DNA from: Coix lacryma-jobi var. lacryma-jobi
Lineage: Eukaryota > Streptophyta > Magnoliopsida > Poales > Poaceae
Assembly: GCA_009763385.1 (NCBI GenBank)
Contig: CM019831.1
Coordinates: forward strand, 16,704,080 to 16,768,079
Reading direction: 5' to 3'
DNA length: 64,000 nucleotides
The notes beneath the pieces are model-generated. The model saw only the letters and a list, made by a program, of their open reading frames with translations, ran no database searches and was not told the DNA's origin. Shown one piece after another: positions 12,801 through 24,800 of this stretch (position 1 is the first letter of the stretch; every line of letters starts with the position of its first letter). The translations under genes were made by a program, and so were the position numbers.

Positions 12801-15800
12801 TCTTGCCATCCTTCTTCTTGTATGGCTTTTCTTTCTTCTTCTCATCTTCACTTGAAGAGTCATACTTCTTGCCCTTGTTCTTGTTCTTGTAGTTTTCTTT
12901 CTTGGGCTTTGTGCATTGGTGGGCAAGATGACCAAGATCTCCACAATTGTAGCAATCCATTTCGAAGATGGGCCTTCTCTTGCTACTAGTGAAGAACTTC
13001 TTCTTCTTGGAGTCAAAGTTAACTCCATTCTTGTGAAGCTTCTTGAGCATCTTGGTGGTCCTCCTCACCATGAGAGCAATGTTGGAGTCATCTTGTTCAT
13101 CACCACTTGAGCTCTCATGATGTGCTTCAATCACCTTGGTCTTGCCCTTCTTCTCATGACTTGCCTTGAATGCCAAGTCCTTTTTCTTGTTCGAAGAAGA
13201 GCCACCAACTGGAGTAATGTGCATGTACATTTCATGTGCATTGATCTTTCCCAAGATTTGTGTCGGTGTAGCCACGGAAAGATCACCTTGATGAAGCACC
13301 ATCACAATGTTCCCATACTTTGTGATTGGGAGGACACATAGAATCTTTCTCACCACATCAGATGGAGACATTTGGGTGAGTCCAAGCCCATTCAATTCCT
13401 TGCAAGAATTAAGTCGTGAGTACATTTCATTTGCACTCTCATGAGCATGCATTTCGAAAGAATTAAGCTTTTGCATGACCAAATGATAGCGTTCCTCATG
13501 CTCACTCTTTGTTCCCTCATGGAGCGCATAAATGTCCATCCACAACTCATGGGCATTCTTGTGGTTCCGGACATAGTTGAACACATCCTTGCAAATGCCT
13601 CTAAATATGATGTTTTTGGCTTTTGCATTCCACTTTTTATTTCCTCATTAGGAGTAAGATGAGTGACGTCTCTCAGTTTGGGGAAGCCTTCCAAAGCGGC
13701 GCGGTGGGCACTAACATCAACCGCCTCTAGGTACGACTCCATACGGATTTTCCAATATGGAAAGTCGTCTCCCTCGAACATGGGAGGATGTCCATCACCT
13801 TCGGACATCTTAACTCTAAGCGGTTAAGCCTAAATCGAGAGCACAATGCTCCGATACCAATTGAAAAGATCAAGATGCCCAAGAGGGGGGTGAATTCGGC
13901 TAATCTAAAATTTCTCACAAGAATTAAACCTAATCTAGCCCAACTTCACCCCTTGTGCCTAGTAATGATTCTAGCAAAGACTCTCTCACACACAAAAGAC
14001 TATTACCTAGTTCCAATCCTACTCTAGCATGGCATTTCAACAAAAGTAATTGCAAGAACTGAAATGCTCAAAGTAAATGCGTAAGTAAAGAGAGTAGAGG
14101 AACGCCGTGATGTTTTGCCGAGGTATCGAGGTGTCGGCACACCCCCCTAGTCCTCGTTGGAGCACCCACACAAGGGTATCGCTCCCCCTTGATCCGCTCA
14201 AGGATCAAGTGCTCACTATGAGCTGATTCTTCGCCACTCTAGCCCAGTGAATCTCCCACAACCAACTTGAGTTGGGTCATCCACAAGCTCTTCGGATGAT
14301 CACCAAACTCCCAATCACCACCAAGCTGTCTCGGTGATGTCGATCACCAAGAGTAACAAGCTAGAACTCTAACTTGACCAACGCGAGGCCAAAGAGCTGG
14401 ATGGATGCACACTTGCTACTCACAACTCGCTAATGAGGTGTCTAATCTTGCGATTAACAAATCTTGCAACCTCACTAGGGCTCTTGCACTCCCTTGCACA
14501 CTCAAGGATTGTCTTAGCTGATTAAATGGGCAAGAGACCCCAAATGGAGGAGGTGGTGGAGTATTTATAACCCCCTACACAAAACCTCCACGAGGGGTAA
14601 AAACTGCTGCAGGAAAAGGGGCATCGGACGCTCTGATGCCTGGCATCAGACGCGCCGATGCCCAGAGTAACGGTAACGTGTACTGTCTCTGACAGCACAT
14701 GTCATAGTGGCATCGGACGCTGGCAGCGTCCGATGCCATCTCATCAGACGCGTCCGATGGCAAAAACCCTATTTTAAAACCTCTCTGCATGGTCATCAGA
14801 CGCTCCCTCAGAGCGTCTGATGTCAGCGTCCGGTGTGATGCTGACTTTCACTCTCCAGTGAACAGTGTTACCGTAGCGTCCGATGCGACCCCCCCAGTGT
14901 GTCCGATGCTACGACAATCTCATTGTGCACTTCCTGTTGGCATCGGACGCGCGTCCGATGCCAGCAGGGGCAGCGTCCGATGCCCTTCTAAGGGCCAAAA
15001 CGACTTCGGATAGCGACGCTGCCTAAACAACTTTCGATCCTCACGACATATAGGCTATCTCTGAGCTACCTAGAGCTATGAAATAACAAGTGTGCACCAC
15101 ACCTACCTCAATAGACTCACCTAGGTCAACCTACTCATTCACGCTCCCCTTTATAGTATGGCCAAAGGAAAAACAAAGACCTAAACTAATCTAAGTGTCT
15201 CTCAACACCAAACGACACTTAGAACTAGCCTATCTCCATCTTCATCGTCCATCCTTTGAAAACCGAATCGATTTCCATCGCTAGGAGGCATAAAAACCAT
15301 TTGCCCATATCGTCGCCATTATTGTGACCTAACACTCACTGTTTTTGCAAAACACACGTTAGTCACAATAATCTTATGTTGTCATCAATCATCGAAACCC
15401 ACTAGGGGCCTAGATGCTTGCACTACTAGTAGTAATTGGTAGGAGTACTAGTAGTAGTAGTAATGGTTGCTACCATGCTGCCCATACTAGCTCCAAGTAT
15501 GAGAACATATAAAAAATAATAGTTGCATGGGGTACTTGGATGGCCTGCAAAACCGTGATGATGAATAATTTTTGAACCGCGTGTTTGAAATTTGAATCTA
15601 AATATGCATGAAGGTGTCTTCAAGCAGTTTGAGAATGACGATGGCCAGTTCGTGTGCTATGCAAGGCAGTCAAACCAGTCGATAACCGCGATGTACAACC
15701 TATTCCGTGCTGCTAACCAGACCTCATTCCCTAACGATGATGACATCCTCCGGCGCTCCAAGAGCTATAGTCGTGGGTTCCTTCGGGAGAGGCGAGCCTC

Positions 15801-18800
15801 AGACAAGCTAAATGACAAGTGGGTCATCTCTAAGGGTTTGCCTACTGAGGTAAGTTAGAAAGTTCAGTCCATTGGTAGTAATCAAGAGTCAAAACATGAC
15901 TATAACTATCTATATTACACTTTAATTGATGTGATCCCTTCTTTCCAGGTTGGCTACAATCTGGATTTCCCTTGGGAAGCTAGCTTGCCACGCATTGAAA
16001 CGAGAATGTATCTTGAGCAATACGGTGGAAGTGCTGACGTGGGGATTGGGAAGGTCCTCTATAGGTATACACTTTTTCCAAAAGGATGGCAAAAGCTTTA
16101 TCACAATTATTACAAAAAAACAAAGGCAAGTGCCAAAAAACAACAAAACAACTTCATATCACTACACCCTCAGGTTACATGAAGCCAACTTGGTCTAAAC
16201 AGAAAACAACCTACAACTTAACTAAAACATTCACTCCACTAACAACAAGCACAAACAACATACCAGGAATACATCACAAGCGACAACCATGTCATAGAAA
16301 ATAAAGAAAATGCAGGCACCAATTGAACATTATTCCTAAGTTCGTCACACCAAACTACAAAAGTAAGCATCTCCAACATCCAAAAGGCTGCCAAGAAGCG
16401 ACTACTAACTTTGTGGGTTGTATGGTTTCATGTAGATGGCAACTCAAGCCACTACATCCCCTTAAACTTTAAATAGAACTACCATGGTTTTCTTGCCCTT
16501 TCTCTTGATTTCTTGTTGTCCCATTTCAACCATTATTATGGTGGCATCCATCTTAGACTTTGTGGGTGTACTACCAAAGTGTCATGGAAAGAATTCAAAT
16601 TGTTCAGTAGAATGTTATCCTCTTTTAAGGGACAAGTCTCCTATTTTTTATTAATAAATCTTCTATTATTTGCATTGGTCCTTTCCCACCTTTGCTCTTG
16701 GCTTTATCTGTTAACATGTTACTCTTACATTAAAGTGAACTAGTAGAAACTAAAAGGTTTAGGTGGTGGGGTTTGTGGTTCACAATGCCATTTGACATTG
16801 ATAAGTTGAACAAATTCGGTGTTTATTCTTCGACATTCATTGTGGAAGGATATGGAATTAGAGGCACTAGTAGTTTCCTGCTAATCAAAGAAATGAAATC
16901 ATCAATGGAACCAATACCCTTAAGTCCATCTAGGTCAATTGATGGGATAGGACTAGTTCTCGTCGCTTTGTGATGGGCTATGTCAACCATTTGGCATGAT
17001 CTCTTGACATCCTCATGCCCATCCATTCCATGGGTTCAAATCCCTTGAACACATGGCTATTGAATAGAGGTGAAGATTCGGTGCTGACATTCCTTTTAGT
17101 GTCATCTAGCCGTTGTGGAAAGTTGCTGGTTGCAAATTCCTCATACTCCCTTTTATGATGCTTCAACCACCAACATATTCTTAATTACCATCCTGATGAA
17201 CAAAGTTGATGTCCTACACTTCATCAACTGGCTGTGGTGGTTGTGTAGAGCATGAGATGATGCTAGGCTGCCACAGAAATGGTGGAACAATATTTATCTA
17301 GTCAGTACCCACAGTCCTTCGTTGTGTCTAGCATCTCTACAATCTTGTTTCCCTTTCGTGTTGCTGATGTTTTGGCTACACTTGGAAAAGCTATTGGCAG
17401 TGTGTTGATGAGAAACTTAAACAACATTGGATCACCACTAGCTTCTTGGCTTTCTCTTTGTTGGTGTATTTCCTTTCTTCAGATCTACAAACACTTGAGT
17501 ACCAATCCTAGGGTCGATGAATCGAAGATCTTTGAATGCTTCTGACACCTCAAACTAGCGCATAGAACATTGGAGAAGACGTAGCTGTAGTGGATTTGAT
17601 AGAGGCATTTGAACTTTCTAGAATTCTAAGCGACATTTGAAATGCCTAGATCTAACATTAGCCACTAATCACCAAAAAACCTAGCATGATAAAGCTAGGA
17701 AAATCAACAACTAAGAAAGTTAGCTTGCCTATAAAGTTTTTGTAGAATGATATTGGGATGGCTTCTTTGTCATGGTGATGTCATGACCGATGTCAAACCA
17801 CTTACCATCACGACGCTGCTCAACATGACTAATGTTGGGGACGACATACCAATCAGTTGAAAGATGCACATGACACAATAATGGTGGATCCATCAAGAGA
17901 TTGGCGGGGATTTGTGTAGGTTTGGCAGTAGGAGATCAATGTCGGTGGTGGGGTTTCTATAGGGGATGCAGGCAACACAAGCAGCCTAGCTACAGTGTTC
18001 GTTGGGACACGGTGACAGTAGCTCATCAATGGCGGCACATGGGTGGCCAGTGCTGAGCGCGAACGGTGGAGCTGACCCCTCCGCACCAGCGCCGACCACC
18101 CTCGCACCATCATTGTGTGTGTGTGGGTGGGTGGGGGGGGGGGGGGTTAGGGCTAAGCAATGTTCAAGTTTTCTGGTGCCATGGGCACCATGGTAAAAAT
18201 GTTTTTTACCACTTCGTAGCCTTGCAGTAATATTGTATATGTTATTGAGACAAAGCACCAGAGTGGATTTGCTTGTAGCTTGGTCCTTAATTTGTGTCTG
18301 TATAGTTGTCAAAAACTCCCCAGCTGTCCCCTGTGCAGAACGAACCTCTTCAACAACGATATGTACCTCAAGGTGGCGAAAGCCGATTTCAGCAACTTTC
18401 AGAGACTATGCCGACTAGAGTGGCACAACCTGGAATGGTATAGTATATATGGACCTCCTCCGCTCCCATATCATGTTGAGCACTTGATGATTCACAATCG
18501 AAATTGAAGGTGCAAAGTTAACGTTATGGGATTTGATTTGAGGTGGTGATTACATGCATGCGCAGGTGGTGTGACAAGAACAGTCTCGAGATGTACGGCG
18601 TGACTCGGCAGAGCGCGCTGAGAGCCTACTTCCTGGCCGCGGCCAGCATCTTTGCACCGGGCCGAGCAGCCGAGCGCCTGGCATGGGCGCGCGGAGCGGT
18701 GCTCGCGGAGGCCATCTCCGGGTGCTTGCTGATGAGCAGCAACACTCACGACGGTCGGACAACGACGACAGCCAAATGGCTCGACATGGAATTCATCAAC

Positions 18801-21800
18801 AACGACGATGACAGCAACCTGGCAAGGCCGTTCTCTTGCCATGGCAGCATTCCCTGCAGGCTCCTATAGTTCAATTCGTTGCGTGTCTAAAATCAGTTCA
18901 CCGTACGTGTTACCGGCTTGCCGCCGGTGGCGCAACCAACTTGTGTGCACGCAGTGGAGGAGGGAAGAAGAATTCACAAGTTACTAGCAGCCTCGCCTAC
19001 GCTCTTCGTGAGCTCATTGACATCCATGCGTCCGACAACACTTCTGTCGCCGACTGCCTTCGTGAAGCTGTAAGAAAATTGGCCACTCATTCAACCATCA
19101 TGCATATATCGTTTTATACATACATATATACACTCTCTGTCTTTTTCTCTTCAAATACAATATCATAGAGTGGATTAATCTGCTTTGATGATCTCAATCA
19201 GTGGAAGGAGTGGTTCATGGCATGGACCAAAACAGAGAGGGAAGGACCACGCGCAGCAGATACAGCACTGTTGCTAGTTCGCACAGTCGAGATTTGTTCA
19301 GGAAGGCACCACTCCACCGAACAGGACCTGAAGCTTCTACCTGATTATTCGAAGCTCGAGCAGCTCACCAGATCCATCTGCTGCAGACTGGCTACTGAAG
19401 CTCCTGCTCTGGTACGTGCATGCATCGTCGCAAAAGTATTTACATGCATGCATCCTCTTTGTTTTCTTTTAATAAATAAATTGTTGAATCCGGCTTCATC
19501 CCTTAGAACTAAGAGAATCAGATCACTTGTTATAGAAAATTAAACTAACATAAAACACGTCTAACTTAAAACTCTCTATTCTAACATTATTTGGCTATCC
19601 GAAGGAACCAAAGAAATGCGTAGTAGCGGCTTCTAGCTCCCAGCACACTTGGTGAATATTTTCTTTGTTGTCATGACGCATAGCTGTTGTTATTACAATG
19701 TCACAACCGGTGTGTTCCCCTGAGTCTTCTTATAAGCCATATTAGACAACAAATAGCTGCACCTCCTATTAACAACAAAGATGTGTTTATGCCACATCCT
19801 TGTTCGTACCATCTATAAAAAAAGGTCAACAACATCCAAAGGTGCTCTTAAGTCTAAAACAATGTATACCGCACACCAAAGAAACTTTGCACAAGGGGCT
19901 GTCTATCTAGTGCTCGGGTGTTTCAGGCGTGTTTCAGGCGTACCTGACACCCGTGTGTCCCTAGGCCCTAAAACACTCGGTTGAGAAGACAAACAAAAAT
20001 CAGATGTTTTTGATACATGCAACACTTGATTGTTATGACCATTGGATGCAAATCAAATGACCAAAAAAATATTCAAATAATACATAAAATATTAGACAAA
20101 AAAAATTAGTCAGATTATTTCTATGAAAGCCAAATTAGAAAGCCAAATTAGAAAATTTCAAAGACGAACCAAATAAACATACGGAAACTAAAAAAACAAA
20201 TAAAAAACTAAATAACTGTTCGAGTAATTCTGATCATTCTCATTTACAAATAAATCAATTTACACCAGTTAAACACATAACTTACATCTAAACAGAAATA
20301 GTAAAATATAGTTTAATAAGATGTAATTTGCTCTTATTAACCGTGAACTGGAGCAGGCTGGCCGAGCTCAATGAGGAGGCTGCTGCCCTGGGATACAACA
20401 ATGTCATCCACTTCGGCCCTGGGGTGCAGCAGGAGGTTGATGGCCAGATTATCACTACTGGCATCACCGAGCAGGTGGCGCAGATGATATTGGATGAGCG
20501 CAGGAACGCCATAGTGGACAGCATCTTCGTGCCTTGTGAGCAGCCGCTCCTAGAAACACCGGCTCCTCAGAGGCAGCAAGGAAAGGCTACAGGTCACGCG
20601 AAGGTGGGGAAGACTGCTGCTGAGGGGTTGAGGAGGAGCACTCGGCAGAAGGCACAGGTCTGCTCAGTACCGGTCTCCAAACGCGTAACTCACCGGCTGA
20701 TCAAGGCGTTCGAGGTGGTTGGCCCAAACGAGCCGATCGGGGAAGAGGCGATTGAGGCATTTACCAAGCGCTTTGATACACCTCTGACCCAGCAGCAGAT
20801 TGATGCTGTGAGGAGGCTGACTTCCTTGGACAGTGGTGCGGTGATGGCGGCGGCGACGACCCAGAAGAAAGGATGAATTCCTAACTGAACTACAAGCTAT
20901 CAAGCCACTCACTGCTGTACCGTGGATGATAGTAGGAGATTTCAACCTCAAATATCAAGCAAGTGACAAGAACAACCTGAACCTGAATAGAAGGCTAATG
21001 GGAAAATTCAGGAGAGCTTTGGATGAATGTGAGCTTATGGAGATAGCACTGCAGAATAGGAGATACACATGGTCAAATGAAAGGGAAAATCCAACCTTGG
21101 TGCGTCTAGACAGAGTTTTCTGCAACTCTGAATGGGAAGCAACATTCCCAAATTTTGCTCTAAGTGCTTTGGCGATTGGTGCCTCGGATCACTGTCCCCT
21201 ATTCCTCAACCGACAAGATTGTGTCTCAAGGAAGGCGTTTTTCAAATTTGAAAACCATTGGCTGAAGATTGATGGCTTCCGAGAGGTGGTGCTAGCTGCG
21301 TGGAATAAGCCGCAACTAGGATCGGCGCATACTATTCTGAGCAAGAAGCTAGCAGCCACAGCACGCGCTTTGCGTACTTGGAGCAAACCTCTGTTCAGTG
21401 ACGCGCGCCTTCAGTTGCACATTGCAAATGAGGTAATACTGAGGCTTGACATTGCTCAGGAAAGCCGACAGCTATCAGGCGAGGAGATGACCTTGAGACG
21501 TGATCTAAAAATTAGGATGTTGGGTCTAGTAGCTCTGGAAAGAAGTAGGAGAAGACAGGCATCTAGAGTCAGTTATATACAGTCGGGAGATGCATGCACA
21601 AGATTTTCTCACTTAAAGATGGCCGCGAGGAAAAGAAGACAGTACATCCCGTCACTCAAAAAACAAGATGGAACCCTGATATGGAATCATGCTGATAAAC
21701 AGCAAGTTCTGCAGGACTACTTCGAGAGTTTGATTGGAAAGAAAGTGCGCCGCCTGAGGACCTTCCCGTGGCCACACATTCGACTTAATGCACTACAACA

Positions 21801-24800
21801 ACTCCCTGGACTCGAATTAGACAGGTCATTCACAGAAAATGAGATCGAACAAGCAGTTAAATGCCTACCGAGTGAAAAGGCGCCCGGCCCAGATGGCTTC
21901 ACAAATGATTTCTACAAACATTGTTGGCAGATTATCAAGGCCGATGTCCTCAGTGCTTTCCATGCTTTCTACATACAACATTGTGGAGCCCTGGAACATT
22001 TGAACCAGGCCCAGGTGGTGCTGATCCCTAAGGTTGAAATTGCAACAGAACCAAAAGATTTTAGGCCAATTAGCCTTATCCACTCCTTTGCAAAGCTCCT
22101 AACAAAGGTATTGACGATCAGGCTAGCTACATAAATTAACAAGCTCATCTCAACATCTCAGAGTGCGTTCATCAAGAAGAGATGCATTCAAGAGAATTTC
22201 ATGTATGTTAGGGGGTTGGCAAGGCACTACCCCAGGACAAAAACACCGGCCTGCCTAATCAAGCTGGACATAACCAAAGCGTTTGACTCGGTCTCATGGG
22301 AATATCTACTTGAGCTACTCAGCAGAAGAGGTTTTCCGACAAGATGGCTTGACTGGTTAGCAATCACCCTCGACACATCGTCCTCTTCCATCTTATTGAA
22401 TGGCTGCCCAGGGGATAAAATAAAGCACCGAAGGGGGCTCAGGCAGGGAGACCCCCTATCACCTTACCTTTTCATCTTGGCAATTGATGTGCTTAACAAC
22501 ATTTTTGATATTGCCACACAACAAGGATTCCTGTCAAAGCTGAAGGGTAAACATGCAAGTCTCCGAATTTCAATGTATGTTGATGACGCGGTTATCTTCA
22601 CCAATCCAAGGCGCGAGGACATTACCTACATCATGGAGATCATGGGGGCTTTTGGCGAAGCCACAGGGCTGCAAATAAATATGCAGAAGAGCACCGTAGC
22701 ACCAATTAGATGGGCAGGTCATAACATAAATGAAGTGCTACAGGATTTTCCTAGTCCGAGAGTAAGCTTTCCAATGCAATATTTGGGACTACCGCACACG
22801 CTTGGAAGGCTCAAAATGGTGCACCTGCAATACATTCAGGACAGAGCCAAAGGAAAGGTAGCAAGCTGGCAGGGGCGCCTGCTAAGTATCGCAGGATGAA
22901 GAGAGTTAGTCCGCTCAGTACTCAGTTCTCTCCCTGTATACTTGCTGACAGTGGTGAAGCCGCCCAAAAGATTCATAAAAGAGCTAGACAAGCTGAGGAG
23001 AAGATTCCTTTGGGCAGGTGACAAGGAGCTTACAGGTGGGAAATGCAAAGTTGCTTGGATTAGAGTCTGCACTCCAACACTCAATGGTGGTTTAGGCATC
23101 ATAGAACTGGAAAAAATTAGTAGAGCTCTGAGACTGAGGTGGCTCTGGTTCCGTCGAGTACCAGAAAATGGAGTACTCTAAAAAACGCACTAAAAGGTAC
23201 ACTCGGACCCACTCAGGGGGAGCCAAAAACGCCCGCGAGCAACTTCCTACTTTAGCCGAAGCACCAAGGCAAACTCCTCGGCGGGCGGCTGATTCTCCGA
23301 TTCGCCCGAGCCCTCTGGGGCCAGGCCTTGGGGAGACGCTGATTCTCCGATTCGCCCGTGGACTCTCGCCCAAGCCTCGGACGAACCGTAATTCTCCGAC
23401 TCACCCGAGACCGGCTCGGGCGAAGGCACCGCAAAATCTCCGTCTCGCCCGAGGCTTCAGCGCAAGGCCTCGGACGAGAAGACAAAACCTCTGACTCACC
23501 CGAGGACAAACTCGTGCAGTCAAAGTCGCAACCTCTGCACCAAACGCATGCTCCGACAAGATAGTGTATCTACCCTCCGTACCGCCACTCCCGCGCAACA
23601 TCAGCCACGTACCCGCACGGTACTGGCGACGTGAGGCAACGGGACAGGGGTCAAATCACCACCAGCTCGCTCCTGACAAGACGAAGCAGGAGTTACGGGG
23701 CACTATGCCCATCTACTCTGCACTGCTCCTACTACCGAGGCCTCGGCAGCCTGCGGGCGTCGGATCCTAGCTCCTGTATCGACGAGGTCATCACGGAATG
23801 GCTACAGGGCCCGCCGGGCCTCGGCTCTCTACAAAATCAGCGCACCGTACAAAGCAACAGAGCCTCTGCGGAGTTGAGCCTGACAGACACGACACTACAG
23901 GAGCCGCTACAGCGGCCGGCGTGGAGCGTCACGTAGTACCTCCACAAGCTCGGGCGTGCAGGGCGCGTCGCTCCAGTACCATGAGGACGAAGACCACTCC
24001 ATCAAGCCATGCCGACATAGTGAAACTGCACACTCCTGTCATCTCTCTCGTACGGTCGCACGAAACACATCTATGTAACCCTGCGCCCTCCTTGCAGCTA
24101 TAAAAGGAGGAGCCAGGACCACACTCATGTCAGGTTGAAACCTAAGAGCCACCTAGTAAAAACATTTGAACACACACAAGCTCGAACACTCGCGAGCGTT
24201 ACGCCGCACGAGACTTGGGATCCTCTCCCTCTCTCACCCGCTTGTAACCCCTACTACAGGCACTTCGGTGCAAGATAATACAAGTTCTCCCCCCCACTGG
24301 ACGTAGGGCACTCTTTGCCTGAACCAGTATAAATCCCTTGTGTTCTTCTTGCATCACCATCCAGAGTAGGAACGCGCAGCCACAAATTCACTCGTCGGTC
24401 TAGGGACCCCCCGGTTCCGAACACCGACAGTTGGTGCGCCAGGTAGGGGCCTGCTGCATGTCAAAGTCATTTTTCTAGCCAGCTCTGGATGGCTGACCCC
24501 GAGCGCCCGATCCGTCTTGGCACGGTCATCTGGCTTGGGAGTCTAGAGTTCATGTCCCTTGGCTACGGCTACGACATGATCCTTCTCCCGCCCAGAGCCC
24601 CAGTCCGACGGAGAGGATTCGCATCATCAGCCTAGACGCAGCCGACGTCCGGGCCGCCACTCCCGTCGCACCCAACGCGCATGGCGGGGGCCTCTGAGCC
24701 CCAACACCCCCACGAGGATTGAGGACAACATTCCGCGTCCTCCCGGCATCCCCCGGCAGACCCCTGGCACAGCGTTCCTCGCGAGGGACCTGTCCGGGGT

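Larger units (their letters stand above)
1975..15422 (-). mobile_element. Complete Ty1/copia LTR retrotransposon, SIRE-like, with long LTRs and a third ORF
   Basis: Two LTRs of about 1.57 kb (1975-3550 and 13862-15422) begin TG and end CA. They are flanked by the 5 bp target duplication CTACT (1970-1974 and 15423-15427). On the minus strand the order is 5' LTR, primer-binding site TGGTATCGGAGC (initiator tRNA-Met type), gag, protease, integrase, RT, RNase H, a third ORF, a polypurine tract (3551-3564) and the 3' LTR. Integrase before RT is the copia order. The long LTRs, two CCHC knuckles and a long extra ORF after pol point to the SIRE/Maximus lineage (family knowledge). Gag-pol has frameshifts and several stops, so the copy is not autonomous. 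Opposite in orientation to the CPS gene. Confidence 0.95.
1923..15613 (+). other. CPS intron of 13.7 kb, filled by a copia element
   Basis: Between the gtgagt donor (1923) and the next exon. Apart from the copia element 1975-15422 only about 240 bp of native intron remain, so the pre-insertion intron was short. The downstream part (15423-15613) has CTAGTAG-type microrepeats and a weak polypyrimidine tract. Confidence 0.85.

Noticed and set aside
20320..20345. LINE target duplication from similarity of GTAATTTGCTCTTATTAA to the LINE tail near 38,610
   Set aside because: The similarity is to sequence inside the 3' UTR, not to the flank after poly(A), so it cannot be a target duplication.
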